This document shows, piece by piece, positions 27,092 through 36,571 of a stretch of DNA of 60,923 nt (position 1 is its first letter; each line of letters opens with the position of its first letter). Source of the DNA: Marinobacter sp. (GTDB lineage Bacteria; Pseudomonadota; Gammaproteobacteria; Pseudomonadales; Oleiphilaceae); contig JAIUMV010000021.1 of assembly GCA_022565395.1 (NCBI GenBank), positions 1-60,923 on the forward strand, read 5' to 3'. The translations under genes and the position numbers were made by a program. A model generated the notes under the pieces. It worked only from the letters and a program-made list of their open reading frames with translations, was not told the DNA's origin and did not search any database.

Positions 27092-29809
27092 CTAACCGAG
27101 GCGTTTCTCCGGCGTGTTCAACACCAGACGCAAGTCCATGACTTCCTCTTCAGCATTGAAGTTGATGTCAAAGCCTAAACGCTCCGCCAGTGCCAGCATG
27201 GGGCGGTTTTCCGGCAGCACATTACCGACCATCTCCAGCGTACCGCGGGCGCGGCAATAATCAATCATCTTGGTCATCAGCGTGTATCCCAGGCCCTCGC
27301 CACGCAGCTTGTCATCCACCATCACTGCGAACTCGCAACGGTAGTTATCCGCGTCCGTCCATACCCGCACCGAGCCCAGGGTTTCCTCCCCCTCCACGGT
27401 CTCGGACTCAGCGTTGGCGACGAACACCATCTCCCGGTCGTAATCAATCTGCACCATCTGAGCCACGTCTTCTCTGGAAAAATGTTTGCGATACTGAAAG
27501 AAGCGGTAGCGGATGGATTCCGGCGACTGGTGTTCATGGAAAGCCCGGTGGGCAGGCTCATCCTCAGCCCTTACCGGGCGGAGGATCACTTTGCGGCCGG
27601 ATTTGGGCAGTACAATCCACTCCTCCAGTTCACGAGGGTAAGGCTGAATAATGGTGCGGGCGGGCCGGGCATCAAGATCAATGGCCACATCCACGGCCAC
27701 CGCGCCCTCATGACCAAAGGCCAGAGGCATAATTTCTATGCCCTTGATCTCCGGGTTATCAATAACCACCTGTGACAACATCACCAGGGTCTCACAGACC
27801 CCGCGAATGTCCGCCTCCGGCTGCTCGCTGTATTCCTTGAGTAACTTGTACATGTAGGTTCGCTGCAACAGCTCCCGAGCGAGCACCATATTCAGGGGCG
27901 GCAAAGCCAGCTGCCGGTCCGTCATGACACTGACACTGGCGCCAGCGGCCCCGCATACCACCAGCGGCCCGAACACCGGGTCACGGGTAACCCCCACACT
28001 GAACGCTGTGCTACCCAGAGGCTGCCAGGACAGGCGCACTGCAAACCCCATAAAACCACTGGTCGGGAAGTGCGCCCGGTATTCCTCCAGCAACATACGA
28101 CAGGCGTCAATGATGGCTGACTCGCTGCTCAGTCCCTGCAGGGTTTCCCGGTAACGGCCACGGCCGGTTTGCTGTTCCATGTAGGGGTGGCAGGAGCGCT
28201 CATGAATCAGCGTGATATCTATAGGGCGCCGTTCAATGGCAAAGGCCTCAATCACCCCGTCCACATCATCACAGTAACGGGTTTCAACACTGCGAATGCC
28301 GTAATCGCCTATCACCTCCCGGGCCTCCCGGTTGGTGAGATGGTTGCGGCCCATGCGCAGGGCATTCAGGATCAGCTTGCGGGCTTCGGCACGATCCGCC
28401 AGATGGTCAGTAAAGGACTGAGGCGTTTCCTTAAGCAGGCGTTGAACCCGCTGATGGTTAACATGCTGCATAAAGGCCTTCACCGCCTTTTCCGGCGAAA
28501 AGAAGGACGGCAGTCCGGCCCGGTAAAACAGCTCACGCGCGTCCATCACGGTACTTTGACCCAGCCAGCAGGTAAGGATATTCAGCCGCGTACCTTTTGC
28601 CGCCTGCACCACCGCGTCCGCAATCTGCATGCTGTCTTCCGTCAGTGTGGGGGCATACATGACCAGCACATTGGAGACATTGGTATCCTGCGCCAGAATT
28701 TTGATGGCTTTGGCGTAGAGCGCAGGCGTCGCGTCGTAGTTAAGGTCGATAGGATTTTTACGGGACCAGTAAGGCGGCAGTAACTGGCCAAGAGCCTCCA
28801 GCGTGTTCTGACTTAACTGCGCCAACTCCCCGCCCAGCGCTGCCAAACGGTCCACCGCCAGTACCCCCGGGCCCACACCATTAGCCATAATAGCCAGAGA
28901 CTCCTGCCGCACCGTACGCATACGGCTCAGGGTTTCCAGCGCATCAAACATCTGGCTGAGACCGTCTACCCGCAATGCACCGGCACGTTTAAGTACGGCA
29001 TCATAGATCTGGTCGCTACGAGATATACCCGCCGGCAGCGGCACACGCTGCCACTCAGATTCCGGCACCCGGCCGCTTTTAACCACGATAACGGGCTTGG
29101 TACGGGAGGCAACCCGCACCGCAGAGACAAAGCGGCGGGGGTTTGGGATATGTTCAATGTGCAGCAGGATGGCGCGGGTTTGATGGTCTTGGGCCAGATA
29201 GTCAATCAGATCATCGATGCCGATATCCATGCCATCACCCAGCGTCAGGAAGTGAGAAAAGCCCACCCCCCGCGCGAATGCCCAGTCAATCACCGAGCTG
29301 GCAATGGTGCCAGACTGGCCGATAAAGGCGACCTTGCCACTGATGGCGCCCATGTGCGCATAGGTGGCGTTTATCTTGCGTGAGGGCACCATCAGGCCAA
29401 TGGTGTTCGGGCCAAGAATACGAATGCCTGCCTGCTTGGCGGCGTCACGCACGGAGTACATCATTGGCTGCCCGGTGCGACTGTGAGCGCGGGACATACC
29501 CCCGGTCATGACAATAGCCGTGCGCACGCCCGCTTCACCGAGCTGGCGAATCAGCTTGGGCACGGTGGTGGGGGGCGTACAGATAATAGCCAGAGTGGGC
29601 GTAATGGGCAGCCGCGAAATCTTACGGAAACACGGAATACCATGCACGGTGCTGTAATCATTCTGATTAACCACCACCAACTCGCCAGGGTAACCGCCGG
29701 ACATCAGATTACGCAGGACCATACCGCCCAAGCTGCTGGAGCGCTCGGAGGCGCCAATAACTACAATGGACTCAGGATTGAACAGGCTTTCCAGATATCG
29801 GGTTCCCAC
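27092..29809 (-). CDS. Pat/PatZ-type protein lysine acetyltransferase (acyl-CoA synthetase-like plus GNAT)
   Basis: A 905-residue two-part protein. Residues about 1-700 resemble ADP-forming acyl-CoA synthetases: CoA-binding (IVVIGASERSSSLGGMVLRN at 15-34), ligase CoA-like and ATP-grasp regions. Residues about 745-895 form a GNAT domain with the acetyl-CoA loop LRGEGLGYTLM and NRPMLALAERLGF. The SHTG-type catalytic histidine motif of true synthetases is not seen, as in Pat of Salmonella, where the large domain is regulatory and the GNAT domain acetylates acetyl-CoA synthetase. The start is GTG at 29809. The gene is divergent from an HDAC-family deacetylase gene, suggesting opposed functions. 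Confidence 0.88.
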   Translation of the reverse strand: MGTRYLESLFNPESIVVIGASERSSSLGGMVLRNLMSGGYPGELVVVNQNDYSTVHGIPCFRKISRLPITPTLAIICTPPTTVPKLIRQLGEAGVRTAIVMTGGMSRAHSRTGQPMMYSVRDAAKQAGIRILGPNTIGLMVPSRKINATYAHMGAISGKVAFIGQSGTIASSVIDWAFARGVGFSHFLTLGDGMDIGIDDLIDYLAQDHQTRAILLHIEHIPNPRRFVSAVRVASRTKPVIVVKSGRVPESEWQRVPLPAGISRSDQIYDAVLKRAGALRVDGLSQMFDALETLSRMRTVRQESLAIMANGVGPGVLAVDRLAALGGELAQLSQNTLEALGQLLPPYWSRKNPIDLNYDATPALYAKAIKILAQDTNVSNVLVMYAPTLTEDSMQIADAVVQAAKGTRLNILTCWLGQSTVMDARELFYRAGLPSFFSPEKAVKAFMQHVNHQRVQRLLKETPQSFTDHLADRAEARKLILNALRMGRNHLTNREAREVIGDYGIRSVETRYCDDVDGVIEAFAIERRPIDITLIHERSCHPYMEQQTGRGRYRETLQGLSSESAIIDACRMLLEEYRAHFPTSGFMGFAVRLSWQPLGSTAFSVGVTRDPVFGPLVVCGAAGASVSVMTDRQLALPPLNMVLARELLQRTYMYKLLKEYSEQPEADIRGVCETLVMLSQVVIDNPEIKGIEIMPLAFGHEGAVAVDVAIDLDARPARTIIQPYPRELEEWIVLPKSGRKVILRPVRAEDEPAHRAFHEHQSPESIRYRFFQYRKHFSREDVAQMVQIDYDREMVFVANAESETVEGEETLGSVRVWTDADNYRCEFAVMVDDKLRGEGLGYTLMTKMIDYCRARGTLEMVGNVLPENRPMLALAERLGFDINFNAEEEVMDLRLVLNTPEKRLG

Positions 29810-30030
29810 AACCTTGTCGCTTCCCTAATGATGAGTTGAGGCGTCGCGCGCTGGATCATTCTCTCATCTTAGGTGGTCTGCCCTGAATGTAAACTTTATC
29901 CAGCGTACGAACTTTTGACGCAGGTCAGCAGCATGACACCATTCGACAAAAGTCACAGGAGCATCAACCCCAGGAGCCTGATAGACTGATAAAAACAAAA
30001 GTACGCCACCAGAGGCCGTAACGCTGATCT

Positions 30031-30963
30031 ATGACTACCGCATTCTTCTCCCATGATGATTTTCAGAAGCATGACATGGGTGCCGGCCACCCAGAGTCCC
30101 CTGCCCGGCTGGCGGCCATCCTGAGCGCCATCATCGACACCGAACTGGAAGAAAAGCTGGACTGGGTCAGGGCAGAGGAGGCGACACGGGATCAACTGAT
30201 GCTGGTGCACCCGGAAACCTATCTGCACCAACTGGAACTGCTGGAACCCACCCGGGGCCGGGTATTTACCGACCCGGACACCGCCATGATGCCCCACACC
30301 TTGCGTGCCGCAAAGTTAGCGGCAGGGGCCAACATACAGGCTGTCGACCTGGTGATGAGCGGCCAGATTACCAATGCCTTTGTGTGTGCCCGCCCGCCCG
30401 GCCATCATGCTGAGCGGGGCAAGTCCATGGGCTTCTGCTTTTACAACAATGTTGCGCTGGCCGCCATGCGCGCGCTCACTTTTCATGGTTTGGAACGCGT
30501 CGCCATCATTGATTTTGATGTACACCAGGGCAATGGCACAGTGGATATTGTTCAGGGCGATGAGCGCATCCTCATGTGCTCCAGCTTCCAGCATCCCTTC
30601 TACCCCCACTCCCACGTCTATCGGCAGCCGGACAACATTATCAATGTGCCGATTTCTGCAGGTACCTCATCAACAGATTACCGCAAGATCGTTGAGCGGG
30701 GCTGGCTGCATAAACTGCAGGATTTCAGACCACAGCTGGTTCTTGTCTCCGCCGGTTTTGATGCCCACGTCAAAGACCCCTTGGCAGAATTGAATCTGGA
30801 TACGGAAGATTACCGCTGGCTCACGGATCTGCTGACCAGTGTCGCCCATGACCATGCCCACGACCGGCTGGTTTCTACGCTGGAAGGTGGCTACCACCTC
30901 AAAGCCCTGGCGGAGAGCGTGACGGCTCACCTTGAAGGCCTGGTGGCCGCTGCCAACCGCTAA
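30031..30963 (+). CDS. Histone deacetylase family protein (AcuC/acetylpolyamine amidohydrolase-like)
   Basis: A 310-residue zinc deacetylase with all active-site elements: RPPGHHAERGKSMGFC (the two proton-relay His), IDFDVHQGNGT (Asp-His zinc ligands), GFDAH (Asp ligand) and the EGGY loop with the transition-state aromatic residue. Members remove acetyl groups from protein lysine, polyamines or other amines. Because it is back to back with a Pat-type acetyltransferase (221-bp gap), a protein-lysine substrate is the leading idea; B. subtilis acuABC pairs similar activities. It converges with motY (21-bp gap). Confidence 0.9.
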   Translation: MTTAFFSHDDFQKHDMGAGHPESPARLAAILSAIIDTELEEKLDWVRAEEATRDQLMLVHPETYLHQLELLEPTRGRVFTDPDTAMMPHTLRAAKLAAGANIQAVDLVMSGQITNAFVCARPPGHHAERGKSMGFCFYNNVALAAMRALTFHGLERVAIIDFDVHQGNGTVDIVQGDERILMCSSFQHPFYPHSHVYRQPDNIINVPISAGTSSTDYRKIVERGWLHKLQDFRPQLVLVSAGFDAHVKDPLAELNLDTEDYRWLTDLLTSVAHDHAHDRLVSTLEGGYHLKALAESVTAHLEGLVAAANR

Positions 30964-30984
30964 GTTGTCCTGAAAACGCTGTGG

Positions 30985-31890
30985 TTAACCACCGTTAAAG
31001 GAAGAGCCGCCCTGAGCCGCCTGCCGTAAGGGCGGGTTATCCCCTTCACGTTCCAACCGAATGGTGACCCGACGGTTCTCAGCCGGGCGGTTGGAAACCG
31101 GGAATTGATCACCGTGAGCCCGCACAATCAGCAGGTCCTCTGGCAAGCCGCGGCTCAGCAGATACTCAGCCACGGCGGTAGCGCGCTCCTCAGAAATCAC
31201 CCGGTTGGTGATGCGGCTACCGGAACGATCCGTATGACCGTCCACAAAAATCCGTGTCACCGTGTTGTCAGCCATAATGTAGGTGACAATGTTATCCAGC
31301 TGCGCACGGTCCCGGTCAGACAGATTCGCGCTGTTCACGGCGAACAATATGCGGGAACGTTGCACCTGGTCAAAATTCACGGGTAACAGGTTGGTGATAC
31401 AGCGCTGGTAGCTCTGAAAAGCCTGGTGGAAATTAATATTGGACAGGCGCACACGCACCACGCCCGGATTGTAGCTGGACTGGCGGGTGATGGTTGGCGC
31501 CATGCCATCCAGCAACCCTGACACAATGGCCATGGCCTGGTTGCCACCGATCTCCACAGGCCGCTGACCAGCCCGGACCTCCACACCACCCAATGGACGC
31601 ACATCCGCACCCGGACGCCAGGCGGGCGCTTCAATCACTAACGCACCGGTACCCGCCTGCATCATGGCCAGCGGGGCCTCCAGTATAAAGCGCAGATTCT
31701 CACCTGCCCGATGCTGAAAAATCGCACGCCCATAACCGGGAATCTCATGGCTGATGGTGCAGTCAAAAATTGACTCGGAGGTGAACCAGCGGCTGTTTTC
31801 GATACCCGCACCATAGGTAGCCGCCTGCGCTGGCGCGAGGCCCGCAAGAAGTGCCAACAGTGCGATTCCCGTGTGTCGAAGCCAAGCCAT
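30985..31890 (-). CDS. motY: MotY-like flagellar motor protein, OmpA-family C-terminus
   Basis: A 301-residue secreted protein: signal peptide ending APAQA, an N-terminal MotY domain ([10 protein letters not shown], then [20 protein letters not shown]), and a C-terminal OmpA-type peptidoglycan-binding domain ([19 protein letters not shown]). In Vibrio and Pseudomonas MotY forms the T-ring that lets stators assemble around the motor. The neighbours support this: motY-pyrC-rnt is the order at PA3526-PA3528 in P. aeruginosa. The ATG at 31890 gives a clean signal peptide; a start 69 bp earlier would not. No other flagellar gene is near. Confidence 0.9.
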   Translation of the reverse strand: MAWLRHTGIALLALLAGLAPAQAATYGAGIENSRWFTSESIFDCTISHEIPGYGRAIFQHRAGENLRFILEAPLAMMQAGTGALVIEAPAWRPGADVRPLGGVEVRAGQRPVEIGGNQAMAIVSGLLDGMAPTITRQSSYNPGVVRVRLSNINFHQAFQSYQRCITNLLPVNFDQVQRSRILFAVNSANLSDRDRAQLDNIVTYIMADNTVTRIFVDGHTDRSGSRITNRVISEERATAVAEYLLSRGLPEDLLIVRAHGDQFPVSNRPAENRRVTIRLEREGDNPPLRQAAQGGSSFNGG

Positions 31891-32040
31891 CAACAGTACG
31901 CCCTTTGCTCTGAATAGTCCCGGGAGCCCATACGACTCCATAAACCTTAACGGCCACACCCAAAGAATCTTTAGGGCACCGCCGAGAAATGACCGTCAAA
32001 ACCCCGCCGATGACAAGGCGGCAACATCAACGTCCGGTTC

Positions 32041-32049
32041 TGGTATACT
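32041..32049 (+). promoter_or_regulatory. Extended -10 promoter element of pyrC
   Basis: TGGTATACT is an extended -10 (TG-N-TATACT), 41 bp before the pyrC ATG; GGCAAC upstream is a poor -35, as usual for extended -10 promoters. The 199 bp between motY and pyrC hold no gene. Confidence 0.55.
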
Positions 32050-32089
32050 CTTGCGGTTTTTTCCACCTCATTGCCGGAGCCCCACCGCC

Positions 32090-33127
32090 ATGCGCACGCT
32101 GACCATCACCCGCCCGGATGACTGGCACCTCCACGTTCGCGATGGCGACGTCCTCAAGGATGTCGTCCCAGCTACTGCCCGCTGTTTCGGGCGCGCTATC
32201 ATCATGCCCAACCTGGTACCGCCAGTGGCCGACGCAGAGATGGCCATGGCCTATCGGCAACGTATCATGGCTGCATTGCCGCAGGGGCACCCGTTCCAAC
32301 CCCTGGTGACCCTGTATCTGACCGAGCAAACCACGCCCGCACAGATCCATGAGGCCCGTAAAGCCGGAGTGGTAGCCGCCAAACTCTACCCGGCGGGTGC
32401 CACTACCAATTCAGCCTCTGGTGTGCGGGACATCCGCCACATTGATGACGTGCTCGCCGCCATGGCTGAGTGCGGCATGCTGTTGCTGGTGCACGGGGAA
32501 GTAACCGACAGCGATATCGATATCTTTGATCGGGAAAAAGTGTTTCTGGAGCGAGTGCTGGCCCCTACCCTGGCGCGCTTTCCGGACCTGAAAGTGGTGC
32601 TTGAGCACATTACCACCGCCGACTCGGTGGATTTTGTCATGGCAAGCAGTCACAAACTGGCCGCCACCATCACCCCTCAGCACCTGATGTATAACCGCAA
32701 CCACATGCTGGTCGGTGGTATTCGCCCCCACCTGTATTGCCTGCCAATCCTCAAGCGTGAGCGGCACCAGAAGGCCCTTCAGGACGCGGTAATCAGTGGC
32801 GACAACCGTTTCTTCCTGGGCACCGACTCAGCCCCCCATGAAATCGGCAAAAAAGAAAGTGCCTGCGGCTGCGCTGGTTGCTACTCAGCCTTTGCCGCTA
32901 TCGAGCTCTACGCTGAAGCTTTTGAATTACTGGGTGTGCTGGACAAGCTGGAAGCCTTTGCCAGCTTTAACGGTGCTGACTTCTATGGTTTGCCTCGTAA
33001 TACTGACACCATTACTCTGGTAAAAGAGGCCTGGACCGCACCGGAAAGTCTGCCACTGGCTGGTGGCCGTATTGTTCCCCTGCGGGCAGGTGAAACCATC
33101 CAATGGCGCCTCGCCGAGAACCACTGA
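32090..33127 (+). CDS. pyrC: Dihydroorotase
   Basis: Cyclises carbamoyl aspartate to dihydroorotate in pyrimidine synthesis. The 345 residues match the class II enzyme of E. coli (348 aa). Seen are the metal His pair in [10 protein letters not shown] (near residue 13), the carboxylated Lys in [13 protein letters not shown] (near 100), LLVHGEVTD (His), HITT (His) and GTDSAPH (Asp). The ATG at 32090 agrees with MRTLTI-type starts in the family and has GGAG 10 nt upstream. It is followed 17 bp later by rnt. Confidence 0.97.
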   Translation: MRTLTITRPDDWHLHVRDGDVLKDVVPATARCFGRAIIMPNLVPPVADAEMAMAYRQRIMAALPQGHPFQPLVTLYLTEQTTPAQIHEARKAGVVAAKLYPAGATTNSASGVRDIRHIDDVLAAMAECGMLLLVHGEVTDSDIDIFDREKVFLERVLAPTLARFPDLKVVLEHITTADSVDFVMASSHKLAATITPQHLMYNRNHMLVGGIRPHLYCLPILKRERHQKALQDAVISGDNRFFLGTDSAPHEIGKKESACGCAGCYSAFAAIELYAEAFELLGVLDKLEAFASFNGADFYGLPRNTDTITLVKEAWTAPESLPLAGGRIVPLRAGETIQWRLAENH

Positions 33128-33144
33128 ACTGACAAGGACTGCGC

Positions 33145-33810
33145 GTGAGCGACAAATCCCCCAAACCCACCGCCATGGCTGCTCGTTTTCGCGGCTACCT
33201 GCCCGTTGTTGTTGACGTGGAAACCGGTGGTTTCAACCACCGTACCGATGCCCTGCTGGAAGTGGCCGCTGTGCTGCTGGACATGGACGAGGACGGCAAC
33301 CTGCACCGTACAGAAACCCTGGTGCAGCATATAGAACCCTTTGAGGGAGCCAATCTGGAGCAATCAGCGCTGGACTTCACCGGCATTGACCCCTGGAGCC
33401 TTGATCGGGAAGCCGTGCCCGAGCGGGAAGGCCTGAGCGAGCTGTTTGGCCCTATTCGCAAGGCCATCAAGACCCAAGGCTGCAAACGCGCCATTCTGGT
33501 TGGGCATAATGCCACCTTCGACCACAACTTCCTGTTCGCAGCCAGCCACCGGGCTGACATCAAGCGCAACCCCTTCCACCCCTTCTCAACTTTTGATACT
33601 GCGACCCTGGCAGGGTTGGCCTATGGCCACACGGTGCTGGCTACCGCCTGCAAACTGGCGGGCATTCCCTTCAGCAACCGGGAAGCCCACGCAGCGGCCT
33701 ATGATGCAGAAAAAACCGCAGATCTGTTCTGCGGCATCGTCAATCGCTGGAAAGCCCTGGGCGGCTACCCGCCCCCTGGCCATGGCCCGGTGAGTGACGA
33801 GGAAGAGTAA
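33145..33810 (+). CDS. rnt: Ribonuclease T
   Basis: A 221-residue DEDD exoribonuclease that trims the 3' ends of tRNA and other stable RNAs. Catalytic positions appear in [11 protein letters not shown] (DE), [10 protein letters not shown] (D) and [15 protein letters not shown] (H and D). The start is GTG at 33145 with AAGGA 7 nt upstream. The same pyrC-rnt order is found in pseudomonads. A strong hairpin terminator follows 32 bp after the stop. Confidence 0.96.
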   Translation: MSDKSPKPTAMAARFRGYLPVVVDVETGGFNHRTDALLEVAAVLLDMDEDGNLHRTETLVQHIEPFEGANLEQSALDFTGIDPWSLDREAVPEREGLSELFGPIRKAIKTQGCKRAILVGHNATFDHNFLFAASHRADIKRNPFHPFSTFDTATLAGLAYGHTVLATACKLAGIPFSNREAHAAAYDAEKTADLFCGIVNRWKALGGYPPPGHGPVSDEEE

Positions 33811-33842
33811 CCCAAGCGCGTCATAACCCTGGCCAATGCTCC

Positions 33843-33879
33843 AAACAACAACGCCCGGCAATGCCGGGCGTTGTTGTTT
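33843..33879. terminator. Bidirectional terminator between rnt and the acyl-CoA reductase gene
   Basis: A perfect 17-bp stem (33843-33859 with 33863-33879) with a 3-nt AAT loop and GC-rich core GCCCGGC. It lies between two converging genes, with A and T runs of three at its ends. Confidence 0.85.
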
Positions 33880-33892
33880 CTGGCGACAAGCC

Positions 33893-35881
33893 TTACCAGT
33901 AGATACCCCGCATAATCGCGGCGAAGGCCACCTGCTCGGTGGAGACTTTGGGCTTCTCTCCGGTTTTGGAGCCTGCTGCGGCGGCAGTATCCGGGAACAT
34001 CCGGTAACCGGTGTTCATGATGATCTCACCCATCTTCGGCGCAAGGGCATGCAGCACCTGGGCGAAGACCCCCAGTCGTGTGGCAATACGCTTAGGCCGG
34101 TAGATGATGGCCTGAGCCACCATATCGCCCGCTTCATCCGGCGTCAGCGTCGGCACTGAATCATAGATCTTGGTAGGTGCGATCATCGGCGTTTTCACCA
34201 GCGGCATATTAATGGTGGTGAAGGACACGTTGCGATCAGACCACTCAGCAGCAGCGCAGCGGCTGAAGGCATCCAGGGCGGACTTGGACGCCACATACGC
34301 TGAGAAGCGCGGTGCGTTGGTCAATACGCCGATGGAGGAGATGTTGATGATGTGACCGCGACGCTGCTCTAACATGGTCGGCGCAAAGCCCATGATCAAC
34401 CGCACCGAGCCAAAGTAGTTCAGCTGCATGGTGCGCTCAAAGTCATGGAAACGGTCAAAAGACAGGTTCAGCGAGCGACGAATGGAGCGACCGGCGTTGT
34501 TAACCAGCACATCCACGTGGCCGTGGTTATCCAGTACGGTTTTCACAAAGCGGTCGCAGTCTGCCATATCTGAGAAGTCGCACTGGTAGGCATGAACGCT
34601 GCCACCACCGCGAGCCTCCAGTTGTGCGGCCACCTCATCCAGCGTTTCACGGGTACGGGCACCGATCACCACAATGGCGCCGGCATCCACCAGTTTTTCC
34701 GCTGTTGCCAGACCGATGCCGGAGGTCGCTCCGGTAACCACACATACGCGACCTTCAACTGCACCACGCAGGGTGCGGTCCTTGAACAGATCAGGGTCCA
34801 GGTTACGCTCCCAGTAGTCCCAGATCACAGCGGCATAGTCACCCAGGCGGGGCACTTCAATGCCGGTACCTTTCAGCGCACGCTCCGTTTCACGGGCATC
34901 AAAACGGGTCGGGTAATTGATGAAGGACATCACGGACGGCGGAATACCCAGATCATCCAATACCGCGCTGGTCATACGCTTGATGGGCGGCAGGCTTTTG
35001 ATACTCTGGCGGATAAAGGGCGGAATAAAGCCGAACATGCGGGAGTCGATCCGCATCGCCATGCGGGGCGCATGACCCGCTTCACAGAAGATGTTGAGGA
35101 TCTCACCCACCTTGTAAGGATCAGAATCCACCAGATGGAAACAGTTGCCGTCTTCACCCGGCAGATGGGCAATGTGATCCATGGCATTCACCACAAAGTC
35201 CACCGGCACTACGTTCAGACGGCCTCCCTCGATACCAATGGTCGGTACCCACTGGGGCAAGGTAGCGCGGATCTTTTGGATCATCTTGAAGAAGTAATAG
35301 GGGCCATCGACCTTGTCCATCTCACCGGTCTGTGAGTGACCAATCACCATACCTGGACGGTAGATACGGAAAGGTACCTTACAGGTGTCGCGGACCAGCT
35401 TTTCGGACTCGTGCTTGGTACGCAGGTACGGGTGGTCGAGCTTCTCAGCCTCCTCGAACATGTCTTCGCGGAAGGTGCCTTTGAACAGGCCAGCAGCTGC
35501 AATGGACGACACGTGGTGGAAACAGCCTGCCTGCATGGCTTCCGCTGCCTTGATGGCATTGCGGGTGCCTTCAATGTTGGCGACTTCCTGGGTTTCCGCA
35601 TCAGCGCCCATGTCATAGATCGCCGCCAGGTGGAATACGTGGTCAAGCTTGCCTTTGAGCGCATCCAGCGTGCCGGCATCAATACCCAGATTTGGCCGGG
35701 AAAGATCGCCGATCACCGCTTTCACTTGATTTTCACTGGCCCCCCAGCGCTCACGCAACTGGGCCAGCTTGTCCAGTGACTGCTCCCGAACCAGCAGATG
35801 AACGGTGCCTCCCCGTTTCAGAAGCTTTTCAACTAGAAACCGACCGATAAAGCCGGTACCACCGGTAAGAAAGTAATTCAT
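33893..35881 (-). CDS. Two-domain fatty acyl-CoA reductase (alcohol-forming), wax-ester type
   Basis: A 662-residue NADPH enzyme with two reductase units. The first (about 1-375) starts TGGTGFIGRFLVEKLLKRGG and has YLRTKHE as Tyr-X3-Lys; it resembles thioester-reductase domains. The second (from residue 382) is an SDR with VTGATSGIGLATAEKL and YVASKSA. Length, order and many segments agree with the Marinobacter enzyme (about 661 aa) that reduces acyl-CoA through the aldehyde to the fatty alcohol used for wax esters. Sequence does not reveal which chain lengths it takes. It is transcribed alone between a terminator and a 376-bp gap with two related palindromes. No wax-ester synthase gene is in the window. 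Confidence 0.93.
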   Translation of the reverse strand: MNYFLTGGTGFIGRFLVEKLLKRGGTVHLLVREQSLDKLAQLRERWGASENQVKAVIGDLSRPNLGIDAGTLDALKGKLDHVFHLAAIYDMGADAETQEVANIEGTRNAIKAAEAMQAGCFHHVSSIAAAGLFKGTFREDMFEEAEKLDHPYLRTKHESEKLVRDTCKVPFRIYRPGMVIGHSQTGEMDKVDGPYYFFKMIQKIRATLPQWVPTIGIEGGRLNVVPVDFVVNAMDHIAHLPGEDGNCFHLVDSDPYKVGEILNIFCEAGHAPRMAMRIDSRMFGFIPPFIRQSIKSLPPIKRMTSAVLDDLGIPPSVMSFINYPTRFDARETERALKGTGIEVPRLGDYAAVIWDYWERNLDPDLFKDRTLRGAVEGRVCVVTGATSGIGLATAEKLVDAGAIVVIGARTRETLDEVAAQLEARGGGSVHAYQCDFSDMADCDRFVKTVLDNHGHVDVLVNNAGRSIRRSLNLSFDRFHDFERTMQLNYFGSVRLIMGFAPTMLEQRRGHIINISSIGVLTNAPRFSAYVASKSALDAFSRCAAAEWSDRNVSFTTINMPLVKTPMIAPTKIYDSVPTLTPDEAGDMVAQAIIYRPKRIATRLGVFAQVLHALAPKMGEIIMNTGYRMFPDTAAAAGSKTGEKPKVSTEQVAFAAIMRGIYW

Positions 35882-36008
35882 GCAATGTCCGTCCTGGTTA
35901 TTAATGTCTCTGAGTTAAGGCCTGTCAGGTCGCCGGTCTGCGCCGACATTCCGTAATAAGCGGATAGCATTGTACTTTGTTGCAATGCACAAGTATCCTG
36001 TTTTATTA

Positions 36009-36053
36009 GAGCAAATACTCTTTAACCCTTTGTTTTTTATCGAGTAATTACTC
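36009..36053. promoter_or_regulatory. Putative operator pair upstream of the acyl-CoA reductase
   Basis: GAGCAAATACTC (36009-36020) and the perfect palindrome GAGTAATTACTC (36042-36053) share 10 of 12 bases, with centres 33 bp apart, three helical turns, so both would face the same side of the helix. They lie 128-172 bp upstream of the reductase start (minus strand), in an A/T-rich part of a GC-rich genome; a candidate minus-strand -10 TACAAT is at 35969-35974. The rest of the 35882-36257 gap shows no gene. They may instead serve the gene at 36258. Confidence 0.5.
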
Positions 36054-36257
36054 TAGATTTGTTTCTGGCAACTCTTTCAGATTAGCACAGTTGTACCGGC
36101 TTGCACGGCAAGTTGAACACATTGATGAGCCCCCTTGACTGTGGCCTGGCAACACCCTCAGTTATCGGATAGCCGATCGTATCCAGCGATGCAATCCGAG
36201 GCCCCCAATGACATAATCCCCCCACGCTGTTTAATCACCAACTCACAGGATGCCCCC

Positions 36258-36557
36258 ATGCCCCAGCAGGACAAAAACTCCGAACGCTATATCGCTATCG
36301 CCCGCGCCTGCCTGCGCGCCATTAACGATAGCAGCAGCAGTAAAAGTAGCCAGCAGGAGAAGATCCAGGCAGTTTACGAGGCCATCGACAAGGCGTTTCA
36401 GGCTGAGTTTCAGGACTACCGGCAGGCCCTTTTGGTAATGACTACCGTGCTGGAAAAAATCGCCAGCGGGGAACTTACCGCAGAAGCGACTGCCTCATTG
36501 GCGAAGAAAACCCTCAACCAATACGAGCATCTCAAACCGGCCTCTGCCGTTCACTGA
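36258..36557 (+). CDS. Hypothetical 99-residue helical protein
   Basis: I do not recognise this protein. It is small and mainly helical (RYIAIARACLRAINDS, KIQAVYEAIDKAFQAEF, QALLVMTTVLEKIASGEL), with a Ser-rich break (SSSSKSSQQ) near residue 25 and no signal peptide. AGGA lies 6 nt before the ATG; an in-frame start 123 bp upstream gives a disordered extension and is less likely. It ends 14 bp before the M16 peptidase gene, so the two may be co-transcribed. Confidence 0.6.
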   Translation: MPQQDKNSERYIAIARACLRAINDSSSSKSSQQEKIQAVYEAIDKAFQAEFQDYRQALLVMTTVLEKIASGELTAEATASLAKKTLNQYEHLKPASAVH

Positions 36558-36571
36558 ACAGGAGTTCTTTT

